From positions 1,371,149 to 1,435,148 of the forward strand of contig CP070727.1 of the NCBI GenBank assembly GCA_020350885.1: 64,000 nt of DNA. Reading direction: 5' to 3'. Below, piece by piece: positions 53,172 through 62,746 of this stretch. Origin of the DNA: a bacterium (GTDB taxonomy: Bacteria; Krumholzibacteriota; Krumholzibacteriia; Krumholzibacteriales; Krumholzibacteriaceae). The notes under the pieces are model-generated. The model saw nothing but the letters and a program-made list of their open reading frames with translations, was not told where the DNA came from and searched no databases. Made by a program: the position numbers and the translations under genes. Numbering within the stretch: the first letter of the stretch is position 1; every line of letters begins with the position of its first letter.

Positions 53172-54782
53172 ATGAGCACAGATCGCACACCACCAATCCA
53201 CAAGACCCTCACACTGTCCGTGCTGGCCGTCGCCTGTGCCGTGCGTCTCCTGCATCTCTTCTTTACCACCCGGTTCAATCCCCTTGCGGCGTATCTACAA
53301 CTCGACGCCGCCATTTACGACCGGTGGGCGAGGGTACTCGTCCTGGGCGGCGAGATAGGGCCGACACGTCTCATGCAGGCACCCCTCTATCCCTGGTTCC
53401 TCTCGCTCATCTACCGCTTCGCCGGAGTGAACCTTACGGCCGTCCGTCTCGTCCAGGCGCTCTTGGGAACGGCCTCTACCCTCCTCATCGTCCTCATTAC
53501 GAGAAAGCTCTTCCGCTCGACCGCAGCATCGATCATCGCAGGGGCGGTGGCGGCTCTCTATCTGCCGCTCATCTTCTACGAAGGGATTCTCCTACCGGTA
53601 ACGCTCATAGTATTCCTGAATCTGCTCCTCGTGCAATTACTCGAGCCGGGCGATACGGTGCCGGGGAACGGCCGCCTCCTCCTCGCCGGTGTCGTCCTGG
53701 GGCTCTCAGTCGTCGCCAAACCCATTGCGATCCTGTTGTGGCCGTTCGCCTTTCTCCACATCCTACTCCGCACGGGTAGGGCCCGGGGTACGGAATCCTC
53801 ACCCGGTGAGACGCCGGGGGGACATGAACGGGAAAAAGACAGGGATCCCCAGGGGAAAGGGACGGGCGGGAGACGATCGATGCACAGCCTCCGTCACCTT
53901 CTCGTCTTTTCGGCCGGAGTCGTTATCGCAATAGCGCCGCTCACGATACGAAATGCCGTTCTGACACATGAGTTCGTGCCGCTGACAACAGGTGGAGGAA
54001 TCAACTTCTATATCGGTAACAATCCCGAGGCCACGGGATTCTACTCCGTCCCGTTCTACAAGGGCCAGCCGATCGGCGGGACACCGGAGGAACAGCAGAA
54101 AAAGATGTACGATCTCGCTTCAGCAGAAACCGGACGGACACTCTCGCCCCGTGAGGTCTCGAACTTCTGGCTGAGACGAGGACTGGAATACAACAGGGAT
54201 AATCCCGGCGCGTTCGTACGGCGAACGTGGCAGAAACTCCTCCTCTTCTGGAATAACTACGAGCGGGCGAATGTCGAAAGCCTTCCGCTTCACCGAAGGA
54301 TAACCGGTATCCTGCAGCTTCCCCTGTTCGTGTTCGGCATCATCGCCCCGTTCGCCGTTGTCGGGATCTTCCTGATGCGAAGCCGCATGCGCTTTCTGTG
54401 GCTGCTCTACGGCGGGATTATCTCCTATTGCCTTGCGGGGCTCGCCTTCTACGTTCTGGCACGGTACCGTCTGCCCGTCGTCGTCTTTCTCCTGCCGTTC
54501 ACCGGTGCGTGTATCACCGAACTGATTTCACTCATAACAAAGAAGCAGATCGGCGAGCTCATACTCGTCGGAATCGCCCTGGGGCTCCTCTTCTACTTCA
54601 TCAACATGACGGTAGCTATTGATACGCCATTCGGTATCTCGAAAAACCTCACGCGTCTCGGGAATGCCTACATTGCCCGGGGTGATACGGCAGCGGCCGT
54701 CGAGGTGTACAGAGAGGCCGTGGACGTGTTCCCGCAGAACGGGGATGCGAGGCGGGCATTACGCCTCATTACATCGGAGTGA
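53172..54782 (+). CDS. GT39-like membrane glycosyltransferase with TPR tail
   Basis: A 536-residue polytopic protein of the ArnT/PMT-type GT-C superfamily. The first luminal loop carries the acidic LQLDAAIYDRWARVL and the MQAPLYPWFLSLIYRFAG region. About ten helices follow. A polar insert of about 40 residues after the seventh helix (ESSPGETPGGHEREKDRD) is low-complexity. The C-terminal 45 residues are a tetratricopeptide unit (NAYIARGDTAAAVEVYREA). It would transfer sugars from a lipid carrier to a protein or lipid outside the membrane. The start is uncertain: ATGs at 53142, 53157 and 53172 all lack a clear ribosome site, and the last one gives the neatest N-terminus. Confidence 0.82.
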   Translation: MSTDRTPPIHKTLTLSVLAVACAVRLLHLFFTTRFNPLAAYLQLDAAIYDRWARVLVLGGEIGPTRLMQAPLYPWFLSLIYRFAGVNLTAVRLVQALLGTASTLLIVLITRKLFRSTAASIIAGAVAALYLPLIFYEGILLPVTLIVFLNLLLVQLLEPGDTVPGNGRLLLAGVVLGLSVVAKPIAILLWPFAFLHILLRTGRARGTESSPGETPGGHEREKDRDPQGKGTGGRRSMHSLRHLLVFSAGVVIAIAPLTIRNAVLTHEFVPLTTGGGINFYIGNNPEATGFYSVPFYKGQPIGGTPEEQQKKMYDLASAETGRTLSPREVSNFWLRRGLEYNRDNPGAFVRRTWQKLLLFWNNYERANVESLPLHRRITGILQLPLFVFGIIAPFAVVGIFLMRSRMRFLWLLYGGIISYCLAGLAFYVLARYRLPVVVFLLPFTGACITELISLITKKQIGELILVGIALGLLFYFINMTVAIDTPFGISKNLTRLGNAYIARGDTAAAVEVYREAVDVFPQNGDARRALRLITSE

Positions 54783-54917
54783 ACCGCCGGGAATGGAGCG
54801 ACGGATCAAGAGACAGCCGAGCTCGGCCGGAACGCATGATACCGGTACCATTCGATTCAGCTAAAGGCTGATCCCGCAACCCGGACGGCGCCAGGGACGG
54901 GCAGGTGAATCGCGGTA

Positions 54918-57035
54918 TTACCCCGTCTCCTCCTTCTTTTCTTCCTCCGTTTCTTTCTCGCTCCCTCCCCGCTTCAGCCACTGGTCGAACCAGTCGAGGA
55001 TCGAGGCGTACCAGAACCGTGCGTTATGCGGCTTCAGTATCCAATGATCCTCATCGGGGAACCGGATCATCTTTGACGGTACACCCAAGCGCTGGAGTGC
55101 CGTAAACATCTGCTCACCACCCGTGATCGGCACCCTAAAGTCCAGCTCGCCGTGGATGATGAGATGCGGCGTGGAGAAGTTCTCGGCGTACCGGATAGGC
55201 GAGAGCTCGTCGTAGAGCCCGGGATTCTCCCAGGGTGCACCCAGAAGCTCCCACTCCGGGAACCAGAGCTCTTCCGTCGAGCCATACGAGCTCCACTGGT
55301 CCGCCTCGCCGGCGTGAGAGACGAGTACCGAGAACAATCCGTCCTCGTTGTGACCCTGGAGCCAGTTGCAGACGAATCCACCGTAGGAACCGCCCCAGGC
55401 GCCTATGCCCTTTGGGTCGATCCAGTCGTAATGATCGAGGACGTAACGCACTCCGCTCACGATATCCTCTATTACCTTCCCGCCCCAGTCGCCGCGGATC
55501 TGGTCCGTGAATAACTGACCGTAGCCGGTCGAGCCTCGCGGGTTGCAGAAGAACACCGCATACCCAGCACCTGAGAAGATCGAGTACTCGGGACGCCACG
55601 CGTAGCCGAACATCTGTTGCGGCCCGCCGTGAACGCGTACCATCATCGGATAACGCTTGCCGGGATCGAAGTCGATCGGTTTTATAAGAAAACCGTGCAC
55701 GTCGGCATTCTCCGCCCCCTTGAACCAGATCTCCTCGCCATCGGGGAAGTGGAAGGTCTCGTACGTCTCCCTGTTCTCGAATGTAAGCTGCCTGACATCC
55801 TTGCCCTTGCTGTTGCAGCGAAAGATCTCGTAGTAATGTGTCATCGGGCGATACCGGTAGATGAAGAATTTGTCCTTCGGGCCTGCCTGGATGTTGAAAT
55901 GGTACCCGTGTCCCGACGGGCCGTCCCCGCCCACGATTACTTTCGGCTCCCCGCCCTTTACCGAAACCTTGAACAGATTCACGTCCCCCCTGTCCTCCGC
56001 CCCGAAGAAGATATCCTTGCCGTTGTGTGACCAGAACAGAGTGCCGACACTCCGGTCGAAATCGGGCGTGAGGCTTTTGGGCTCGCCGCCGGGGAGTTTC
56101 ATGATCATGAGCTCGTACCGGTCGGACTCGTAGCCGGGGCGCCGTGTCGCCCGGTACGCAAGGAACTTACCGTCTGGCGAGATGCGCGGGTATCCATCGG
56201 CGGCAGGATTGGAGGTCACGCGCTCGACCTCCCCTCCCGAGAGCGGAACACGCCAGATCTCCTCGTTGTAGGAGACCGCCTGGTCCTCGTCCTGCTTGCC
56301 CGAGAAGTAGAGCACCGATCCGTCGGGCGTGAGGTCGAAGTCTCGCCCGGCCGATGCCAGCCAGTAGGTGAGCGCATCGTACTCGAGACCGGGGGTGAGG
56401 TCTCTCGGCTCCCCTCCCTCTGCGGGGATATAGAAGAGATGGTCGACCTTGCCGTCCTCGTAGCTGTCCCAGTGACGGTAGAGGAGGTGCTTGTGAACCA
56501 GGGCCGTGACCTTCTCTTTCTCCTTCTCCTCATCACGCTCCGTAACACAATCAAGGTCCGGGCAGTCCGGGTAGACTCTGCCGGTGAAGATGAATCCGCT
56601 CCCGTCATGGCTCCACATCATATCGCCCACACCACCGGGAAAATCGGTGAGCTTCTTCGCCTCACCGCCGTCGACCGGCAGGAGATAGATCTGCTGCTCC
56701 CCGTCCCTCGAGGAGAGCAGCGCCAGCTTCGTGCCGTCGGGCGACCACCGGGGGTGGTTGTCGCTCTTCTCGCTCGTCGTCATCCTGCGGGGCTTCCCAC
56801 CCTCCGATGGGATGAGCCAGATATCGGAGTTCCCGCGGTCCTCCTCGAAATCGATAACCGTAACAACATAGGCGATCCACCTGCCGTCCGGCGAGAGCTG
56901 TGGATCGGCAACCCGTTTGAGCTTCGCAAGCTCATCGGGCGTCCACGGCTTCTTCCCTGCGGCCTGAACGGCTGCACCGGCCACAATACACACTGCAGCC
57001 ATGAGTGCGATAACGATCAAGGTCTTCCTGGTCAT
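54918..57035 (-). CDS. Secreted S9-family serine peptidase
   Basis: A 705-residue exported peptidase, the same length and layout as the S9 peptidase at 20078. The signal peptide is TLIVIALMAAVCIVAGAAVQAAG. The beta-propeller has repeated LSPDGRWIAYV and WSPDGTKLALLS turns. The hydrolase domain has its nucleophile in GAWGGSYGGFVCNW, the acid in HGELDFRVPI and the histidine in DEDHWILKPH. The C-terminus is a Lys/Glu-rich tail (KETEEEKKEE). AAAGGAG precedes ATG 57035, ruling out a much longer frame that runs upstream. It would release dipeptides or acyl-amino acids in the periplasm. Confidence 0.93.
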   Translation of the reverse strand: MTRKTLIVIALMAAVCIVAGAAVQAAGKKPWTPDELAKLKRVADPQLSPDGRWIAYVVTVIDFEEDRGNSDIWLIPSEGGKPRRMTTSEKSDNHPRWSPDGTKLALLSSRDGEQQIYLLPVDGGEAKKLTDFPGGVGDMMWSHDGSGFIFTGRVYPDCPDLDCVTERDEEKEKEKVTALVHKHLLYRHWDSYEDGKVDHLFYIPAEGGEPRDLTPGLEYDALTYWLASAGRDFDLTPDGSVLYFSGKQDEDQAVSYNEEIWRVPLSGGEVERVTSNPAADGYPRISPDGKFLAYRATRRPGYESDRYELMIMKLPGGEPKSLTPDFDRSVGTLFWSHNGKDIFFGAEDRGDVNLFKVSVKGGEPKVIVGGDGPSGHGYHFNIQAGPKDKFFIYRYRPMTHYYEIFRCNSKGKDVRQLTFENRETYETFHFPDGEEIWFKGAENADVHGFLIKPIDFDPGKRYPMMVRVHGGPQQMFGYAWRPEYSIFSGAGYAVFFCNPRGSTGYGQLFTDQIRGDWGGKVIEDIVSGVRYVLDHYDWIDPKGIGAWGGSYGGFVCNWLQGHNEDGLFSVLVSHAGEADQWSSYGSTEELWFPEWELLGAPWENPGLYDELSPIRYAENFSTPHLIIHGELDFRVPITGGEQMFTALQRLGVPSKMIRFPDEDHWILKPHNARFWYASILDWFDQWLKRGGSEKETEEEKKEETG

Positions 57036-57198
57036 GTCGCTCCTTTCGCTTTCCGGACCGATCACATGTAGTATCGGGAAGTGAAATTCCAGTGTACCCG
57101 AAATGACCCTCTTATTCAAAGCGGCAATTTCACCCTGGCACTGAGTCCGTTCGATGCTGTATAACAAAGAAAACGATGCGGAGAAACGGAGGATCGTA

Positions 57199-57984
57199 AT
57201 GCCGAAGGAATCTGAAGAAGCGCGTGACGAACGGAAACGAACATTCATTGCTGCGATAAAGGACAAGAAGTGCCGGGCGTTGATCGAGCCGCTCTCCCAG
57301 AAGATACAATCTTTTGTAAAGGGTGAGGCCGAAGCCGGGGAAATCTTCAGAACCGCCCACTATGTCGCCAAGCAGGGCGATAAGATCGAAGGCGACTTCA
57401 AGAAACGCCCCGATGTGATACTTGCCGGGATCGCCATGGACGAGAACAAGTACATCACGGAGATCGGTGATATCGCTGTCAAGGTACGCCAGGGCGATTG
57501 CATCGAGGTCTTCACCGATGCGATCGTCAATCCCGCAAGCCCGGACGGCTCGATGGCGACAGGTCTCGCCGCCGCCCTCAAGAATGCGGGCGGAGAGACA
57601 ATCGAGGAGAATGCGGTCGCACAGGCACCCATAACGCCGGGTACCGCCGTTGCAACCGGCGCCGGGAAACTTCCCACTCTCTTTATCATCCATGCCCCGT
57701 CGGGCGACGAGCCCGGCGGCACAAGCACCCCGGACAGGGTGCAGGCCGCTGTTTCTGCCGCGCTCGCACTCGGTGAGGAGCTGGAACTCGAAACAGTCAC
57801 CGTGCCGGGGATGGGGACCGGCGTCGGCGGGCTGGCACCGGATTCATCGGCACAGGCGATCATTGAAGCGATACGGTCGCACGAGGCGAAATCGATCGGG
57901 AGCATCAATCTCGTCGATAGAGCCAAGGAGATGGTGGATGCCTTCGTGAGCGCCCTGGAGCGCTACGACGAGGAGAACGAGTGA
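57199..57984 (+). CDS. Macro-domain protein with N-terminal helical extension
   Basis: A 261-residue protein. The N-terminal 85 residues are charged and helical (EEARDERKRTFIAAIKDKK and FVKGEAEAGEIFRTAHYVA) and do not belong to the macro fold. Residues 95-260 are a macro (ADP-ribose-binding) domain. It begins VRQGDCIEVFTDAIVNPASPDGSMATGLAAAL, where the usual Asn-Ala-Ala is Asn-Pro-Ala, and ends with a VPGMGTGVGGL loop. Such domains remove or bind ADP-ribose. GGAGG stands six bases before the ATG. It is divergent from the secreted S9 peptidase and converges on the peptide deformylase gene. Confidence 0.85.
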   Translation: MPKESEEARDERKRTFIAAIKDKKCRALIEPLSQKIQSFVKGEAEAGEIFRTAHYVAKQGDKIEGDFKKRPDVILAGIAMDENKYITEIGDIAVKVRQGDCIEVFTDAIVNPASPDGSMATGLAAALKNAGGETIEENAVAQAPITPGTAVATGAGKLPTLFIIHAPSGDEPGGTSTPDRVQAAVSAALALGEELELETVTVPGMGTGVGGLAPDSSAQAIIEAIRSHEAKSIGSINLVDRAKEMVDAFVSALERYDEENE

Positions 57985-58075
57985 ATCGGGATGACACGGT
58001 GATATGGGGTATCAAGATCCAGTTCCACCCACCCCCGGGGATTGACGGCCAGTGCGGGGCGGATGCGTGATCGCC

Positions 58076-58576
58076 TCACCGCAACAGCTTTTCCTGGCTT
58101 TTCAGTGCAAAACTCTTTCCGTCGATCGCCCTCATGACGGCGAGTATGCCGTCAAGATGGTCGCACTCGTGCTGGAGGAGCTCGCTGAGCTCGCCTTCGA
58201 GCGGCATGCGTTTCTCATTCCACTCGAGATCCCGGTACTCGATCGCACAACTCTTATGGCGCCGGATCCGTACGAGGAGATCGGGAAAGCTCATGCAATT
58301 GTCCCAGATGGTGATCATCTCGTCGCTCTTGTCGACGAGACGGGGATTCACGAACGGTGTGGGCCTGTCGATGTGCATATACACGAGCCGCTTCTTTACT
58401 CCGATCTGCGGTGCCGCGATCGCCCGGCCGAAACCGTAACGCGACCTGAAGTTCATCATCGTATCGTGCAAATCGCCCACGGCCTCGCGCATCAAATCCA
58501 GCTCCTCGCGCCTCACGTCATCACATATCTCGAAGAGTGCCGGATTGCCGAGCAGTAGTATCTTCCTGACCGCCAT
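58076..58576 (-). CDS. def: Peptide deformylase family protein
   Basis: A 166-residue protein of peptide deformylase length. Motif 1 reads GRAIAAPQIGV (usually GxGLAAPQIG). Motif 2 reads WDNCMSFPD (usually EGCLSxP) with the metal-binding cysteine. Motif 3 reads LLQHECDHLDGIL with HExxH. The changes in motifs 1 and 2 are moderate, as in type II or III deformylases, so activity is probable but not certain. The family removes the formyl group from new proteins. It sits 30 bp downstream of the PurF-like gene on the same strand. GGGGGATC precedes the ATG. Confidence 0.88.
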   Translation of the reverse strand: MAVRKILLLGNPALFEICDDVRREELDLMREAVGDLHDTMMNFRSRYGFGRAIAAPQIGVKKRLVYMHIDRPTPFVNPRLVDKSDEMITIWDNCMSFPDLLVRIRRHKSCAIEYRDLEWNEKRMPLEGELSELLQHECDHLDGILAVMRAIDGKSFALKSQEKLLR

Positions 58577-58606
58577 TGTCCGATCCCCCGCTGACGCAGC
58601 ACCGGC

Positions 58607-60070
58607 TCACTGAGCCGAATCGATCAGTTCTTCGGCCTTCCTCACCTCACCGGCTTCCGCCTTCCGCTCGCGATGAGGATACTCCCCGTTCCAGCAATAG
58701 AGGCAGAGCTTCTCCCTGGGGAGCCCGATCGCCGCCACCATGTCATCGAGGTTCTGGTACCTGAGGGATGTAACTCCGAGATTATCCGCGATCCATTCGA
58801 CCATCTTCATGTACCGGGGCGAGGTGTGATCGATATATCCGGAGACGTCCTCGATGTCCTCTCCCTCGATGGCGCGGATGGCTTTCCTGGCGGCGAGCTC
58901 GTGAATCTCCCTCGTCGAGAGATTGAAACGGCAGGGGAACATGAGGGGCGGACAGGCGGGCCGGACATGAATCTCCTTGGCACCACCCTCCCAGAGCTTT
59001 TTGATCGTGTAGTTCTTGAGCTGGGTGCCCCGCACGATCGAATCCTCACAGACTACGATCCGGTTGCCCCGTATGATCTCTTTGTTGGGTACGAGTTTCA
59101 TCTTTGCGATGTGATCGCGCTTTTCCTGCGATGGCGGTATATAACTCCTGCCGTACCCGGGTGTATACTTGACGAGCGGCCGGCGGTATGGTTTGCCGGA
59201 CTCCATGGAATACCCTATGGCATGGGCAATTCCCGAATCGGGGATTCCGGAGACGACGTCGACCTCAATATCCCTGTCCCTCCGTGCAAGGCAAGCACCG
59301 CAACGTTCCCGAACCGTCTCGACATTGATGCCCTCGTAGTGTGAGGTGGGAAACCCGGTGTAGATCCAGAGAAACGCACAGATCTGATTCAAGGCACCGC
59401 CCTTCCGATGCTGCATCATGCCGTTCTCGTTTACGAGGACGATCTCTCCGGGCTCGAGGTACTTTACCACCTCGAAATCCGTGTTGAGAAATGCACTTGT
59501 CTCGGAGGTCACGGCCCAGGCATCGCTGCGTTTGCCGACGGCCAACGGTGAGTAACCCAGGCGGTCCCTGGCGGCGTAGATCCCTTCATTATGGAGCAAC
59601 AGCAGGGAGCAGGAGCCGTCGATAACATCGAACATCCTCTCGATCCCCTTGATGAGATCACTGCCTTGCGTGATCAATTTCGCTGAGAGCTCGGTGAGGT
59701 TCACCATACCGTCACCGACCTCGCTGAAAGTGACACCGTCACTGAGGAGATTCCGGGCCAGCTCACGTGCATTGTCGATGAATCCATCCGTCGCTATGCA
59801 GAAAGGGCCGAATTTCGAGTTTAGATATATCGGTTGTTCGTTGAGTGCGCTGATCACGCCGATACCCTTGTTGCCGCGAAGCCGATCGAGATCCTCGAAG
59901 AACTTCGACTTGAACTGGCTCTCGCTGATGTTGTGAATCTGGCGCTTGAAGCTCTCGCCGAGAACCGCGAGCCCGCCGAACTGGGTCCCGAGGTGCGAAT
60001 GGTAATCGGTGCCATAGAAAAGAGATTTCGTGCAATCATGTTCCGAAACAACGCCGAAGAGTCCGCTCAT
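58607..60070 (-). CDS. PurF-like amidophosphoribosyltransferase lacking the catalytic cysteine
   Basis: A 487-residue protein with the two-domain PurF layout. The N-terminal glutamine amidotransferase (Ntn) domain starts MSGLFGVVSEHDC, so the residue after Met that should be the nucleophilic Cys is Ser. SHLGTQFGGLAVLG and DGFIDNARELARN follow the family. The phosphoribosyltransferase domain has the PRPP loop VVCEDSIVRGTQLKN and SGIPDSGIAHAIGYS. With no usable cysteine, glutamine-dependent activity should be lost or changed. Ammonia-dependent phosphoribosylamine synthesis or another role is possible. ATG 60070 is chosen since the family starts here and the frame upstream is not conserved. It is followed by def. 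Confidence 0.88.
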   Translation of the reverse strand: MSGLFGVVSEHDCTKSLFYGTDYHSHLGTQFGGLAVLGESFKRQIHNISESQFKSKFFEDLDRLRGNKGIGVISALNEQPIYLNSKFGPFCIATDGFIDNARELARNLLSDGVTFSEVGDGMVNLTELSAKLITQGSDLIKGIERMFDVIDGSCSLLLLHNEGIYAARDRLGYSPLAVGKRSDAWAVTSETSAFLNTDFEVVKYLEPGEIVLVNENGMMQHRKGGALNQICAFLWIYTGFPTSHYEGINVETVRERCGACLARRDRDIEVDVVSGIPDSGIAHAIGYSMESGKPYRRPLVKYTPGYGRSYIPPSQEKRDHIAKMKLVPNKEIIRGNRIVVCEDSIVRGTQLKNYTIKKLWEGGAKEIHVRPACPPLMFPCRFNLSTREIHELAARKAIRAIEGEDIEDVSGYIDHTSPRYMKMVEWIADNLGVTSLRYQNLDDMVAAIGLPREKLCLYCWNGEYPHRERKAEAGEVRKAEELIDSAQ

Positions 60071-60194
60071 CCCACTACCTCCGCTCTCTGTGAGGTCTCG
60101 TGCCGTTGCAGCTACAGGTCTTCCGGAAATACAGAAAAGAAATAGATACCATGAATGAAGAGCCGTTTTCAATAGTTAACTATCAAGAAATCTC

Positions 60195-61712
60195 ATGAAT
60201 ATTTATACGGCTAATCGGTTGACTGCATCGTCCAAAACCGCTATCAAGAGAAAGATGTCACAATCCACCGGGCATACTCCACACAAGCATCCCGCATCCT
60301 TCGGGCCTGTGCCATGGAGTACCTGGACGCAGCTCGCTTTCTACGTAGTGCTCTTTCTCCTCTGCCTGCTTACCTTTCACGGAATCACAGACAACTACCT
60401 CTTCAACGACGATTTCTCATGGCTCTCGGCGGCCCGATATGGAATGAATCCGGCCAACCTTCTCACCTATCGGGTGGTGAATTTCTTTAGACCGCTCATA
60501 AACCTGTCTTTTTTCGTCATGGAACGTGTCGCCCCGGCCAACATCCGTTTCAATGCCACACTCAACCTCGCACTGCATTTCATAAACACCATCCTGGTCT
60601 TCCACCTTCTCACGGCACTCCTGAAGAAGAGACAGACCGCAATGGCGGCCGCCGTTCTCTTTGCAGTAACGAGCCTGCATACGGGTGCGGTCTTCTGGAT
60701 CAGCGCACGGACAACACTGCTCTCGACCCTCTTCGTCCTCGCCTCCCTGACGGTGGCGGCGTCAGGAGGAAAAGAAACACCGGCACGGACGGCTGCGGCG
60801 GTAGTACTCTTCATTATGGCTCTGGCTGCAAAGGAGACCGCAATAGCTGGGCTGCCGCTCGTCCTGCTTATCTACCTGCTCGACCGGCACAAGCGGGAGG
60901 TTCCGGGGATCGCAAAGAGAACCGTCATCGCCTTCGAGGTGGTAGCCATCGCCTATCTCGTGATCAGGAAAGCGGTAATGGGAGGATTCGTGCAGGCCAA
61001 CTGGGGGCCCGGGGCGCACGCGGTCAGAAACCTCGCCGGCGGCTTTCTTTACCAGTTCTATCCCTGGCCCTTTTTCTCGCTCTTCTATGTGCCAGCTACC
61101 AGAATCCCCGAACCGGTGCATCCGATCATACCCGAGGTGCTTGTCGTGCCGCTCATCCTCGTGCTTCTCTTGATCGGTGCGAGGACGAAGCGGTTGCGCA
61201 CGTTCGCCCTCTCAATCGGCTGGACGCTTCTGGCACTGCTGCCAGCCTCGCCGTTCAGGTACCGGTTCTTCTCGACCGTATCCATTACGCAGAACCGCTA
61301 CTACTACCTTTCCTCCGTCGGATCGGTATGCATGATCGCCGTACTCCTTTCGGTCCTGTGGTCCGGTAGATCACGGATCCGGACCGTCACCTGCACCGTT
61401 CTCTTCCTGATCCTTTGCATCGGATACATTCACAGGGTCGACCGTCTCGAGAAGAAATGGGCAGAATTCACCGGCATGTACAGAGAAGTGGTCACCGTCG
61501 TCACGAGAGAAACACGTCGTCACGGAGCATCGACAATCGCTATGGAGAATCCCCTCCTCGCCTTTCCCTATATGCGGGAGGCACTCAGTCTCGTTCAGCC
61601 GACCTGGAAGGTCGTCGAGATCACGGGAGGCAGGGACGAGGCCATGTGGTGGCGGCCGTGTCTCTATATATCCTATATGCAAAATCAAATGCGGTTCGAA
61701 ATGCTGGAATAA
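60195..61712 (+). CDS. Polytopic GT-C-like membrane protein
   Basis: A 505-residue protein with about eleven transmembrane segments. After a cytoplasmic N-terminal tail, the first periplasmic loop contains NDDFSWLSAARYGM, where the acidic pair is typical of GT-C glycosyltransferases of the PMT/TMTC type. LQALHFINTILVFHLL-like helices (LNLALHFINTILVFHLLTALL) and HTGAVFWISARTTLLS are seen in related bacterial proteins. A C-terminal soluble part of about 70 residues follows the last helix. It probably transfers a sugar from a lipid carrier. A second in-frame ATG (60255) would shorten it by 20 residues. The pseudouridine synthase starts 6 bp after its stop. Confidence 0.78.
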   Translation: MNIYTANRLTASSKTAIKRKMSQSTGHTPHKHPASFGPVPWSTWTQLAFYVVLFLLCLLTFHGITDNYLFNDDFSWLSAARYGMNPANLLTYRVVNFFRPLINLSFFVMERVAPANIRFNATLNLALHFINTILVFHLLTALLKKRQTAMAAAVLFAVTSLHTGAVFWISARTTLLSTLFVLASLTVAASGGKETPARTAAAVVLFIMALAAKETAIAGLPLVLLIYLLDRHKREVPGIAKRTVIAFEVVAIAYLVIRKAVMGGFVQANWGPGAHAVRNLAGGFLYQFYPWPFFSLFYVPATRIPEPVHPIIPEVLVVPLILVLLLIGARTKRLRTFALSIGWTLLALLPASPFRYRFFSTVSITQNRYYYLSSVGSVCMIAVLLSVLWSGRSRIRTVTCTVLFLILCIGYIHRVDRLEKKWAEFTGMYREVVTVVTRETRRHGASTIAMENPLLAFPYMREALSLVQPTWKVVEITGGRDEAMWWRPCLYISYMQNQMRFEMLE

Positions 61713-61718
61713 CACACC

Positions 61719-62654
61719 ATGCGGGAATTCATCATAACGGAGGAGTGGTCGGGGGCGAGGATCGATCGCTTCGTACGCACGGTCCGGCCCGGCATCCCCT
61801 TTCATGCGATCCAGATGCTGCTGCGAAAAGGCCGCATCCTGCTGAATGGAAAACGGGTGGAGGGAAAGAGGCGTCTTTCTGTAGGCGATACCGTTACCGT
61901 CGACATGCCGGAACCGGAAGGCGTACCAGCCGGCAGGACGGTTCGCGTGGCCGGGGCACCCGGGTGGATCGGAGACAGGATCGAGATCATCTACGAGGAC
62001 GAAGACTGCCTCGTGATCAATAAGCCAGCCGGCATCGTTGTGCAGCCGGGAAACCGCAAGGAACGCGGTTCGATCCTCGATCTCCTGGAAGTCTACCGGC
62101 GGCGGATTAAACAACCTGCGGACACTCCGTTTCCCTACTCGCCCGTACACCGCCTCGACATGCGTACCACCGGGGCGCTGGTTGTGGCAAAGGGAAGGGC
62201 GGCGGCCAGGACACTAGCCGCCGCATTCGCATCAAGCGGCGTCGAGAAGGAATACCTGGCGGTCATCGAAGGGATACCCGGTCGAAAACAGGGAACCATA
62301 GCCATTCCCCTTCGCACCAGGAAGGGTACAAGGTCACGAACGCGCTCGGACGCTACGGGTAAGGAGGCTCTGACCAGATACCGGCTCCTGAAGCGCCTGC
62401 CCGGTGACCGGGCGCTCGTTTCCGTCACCATCGAGACTGGGCGCACCCATCAGATCAGGGCCCATCTGTCGGCGATCGGGCATCCCCTGGCCGGCGACAG
62501 GTACTACGGTGCACGAACACGCCGTGAGGGAGGCTTTTTGTTGCACGCCTGGCGTATCACCTTTCCCCATCCGCGTGACGGCCGGCCGATCGAGATCGAG
62601 GCATCGCCGCCGGAGGAGATCGCCGAATATCTGCATGACGCCCCTACACGATAA
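61719..62654 (+). CDS. RluA-family pseudouridine synthase with S4 domain
   Basis: A 311-residue protein. Residues 1-70 are an S4 RNA-binding domain (GARIDRFVRTVRPGIP, LLRKGRILLNGKRV). Residues 85-305 are the RluA-type synthase with the catalytic aspartate in VHRLDMRTTGALVVAK (usually HRLDRxTSG) and the C-terminal ETGRTHQIRAHLSAIGHPLAGD block. VINKPAGIVVQPG is also typical. Such enzymes isomerise uridines in 23S rRNA or tRNA. It follows the GT-C-like gene by 6 bp and may share its transcript. The exact target (RluC- or RluD-like) cannot be told. Confidence 0.93.
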   Translation: MREFIITEEWSGARIDRFVRTVRPGIPFHAIQMLLRKGRILLNGKRVEGKRRLSVGDTVTVDMPEPEGVPAGRTVRVAGAPGWIGDRIEIIYEDEDCLVINKPAGIVVQPGNRKERGSILDLLEVYRRRIKQPADTPFPYSPVHRLDMRTTGALVVAKGRAAARTLAAAFASSGVEKEYLAVIEGIPGRKQGTIAIPLRTRKGTRSRTRSDATGKEALTRYRLLKRLPGDRALVSVTIETGRTHQIRAHLSAIGHPLAGDRYYGARTRREGGFLLHAWRITFPHPRDGRPIEIEASPPEEIAEYLHDAPTR

Positions 62655-62746
62655 AAGAAATAAATCTACCGCCGGCTCAAACCATTTGCTAGCATCGACA
62701 CTCACGTGATGGCAGACCAGCGATAATGAAAAAGGGAAGGTGTATC

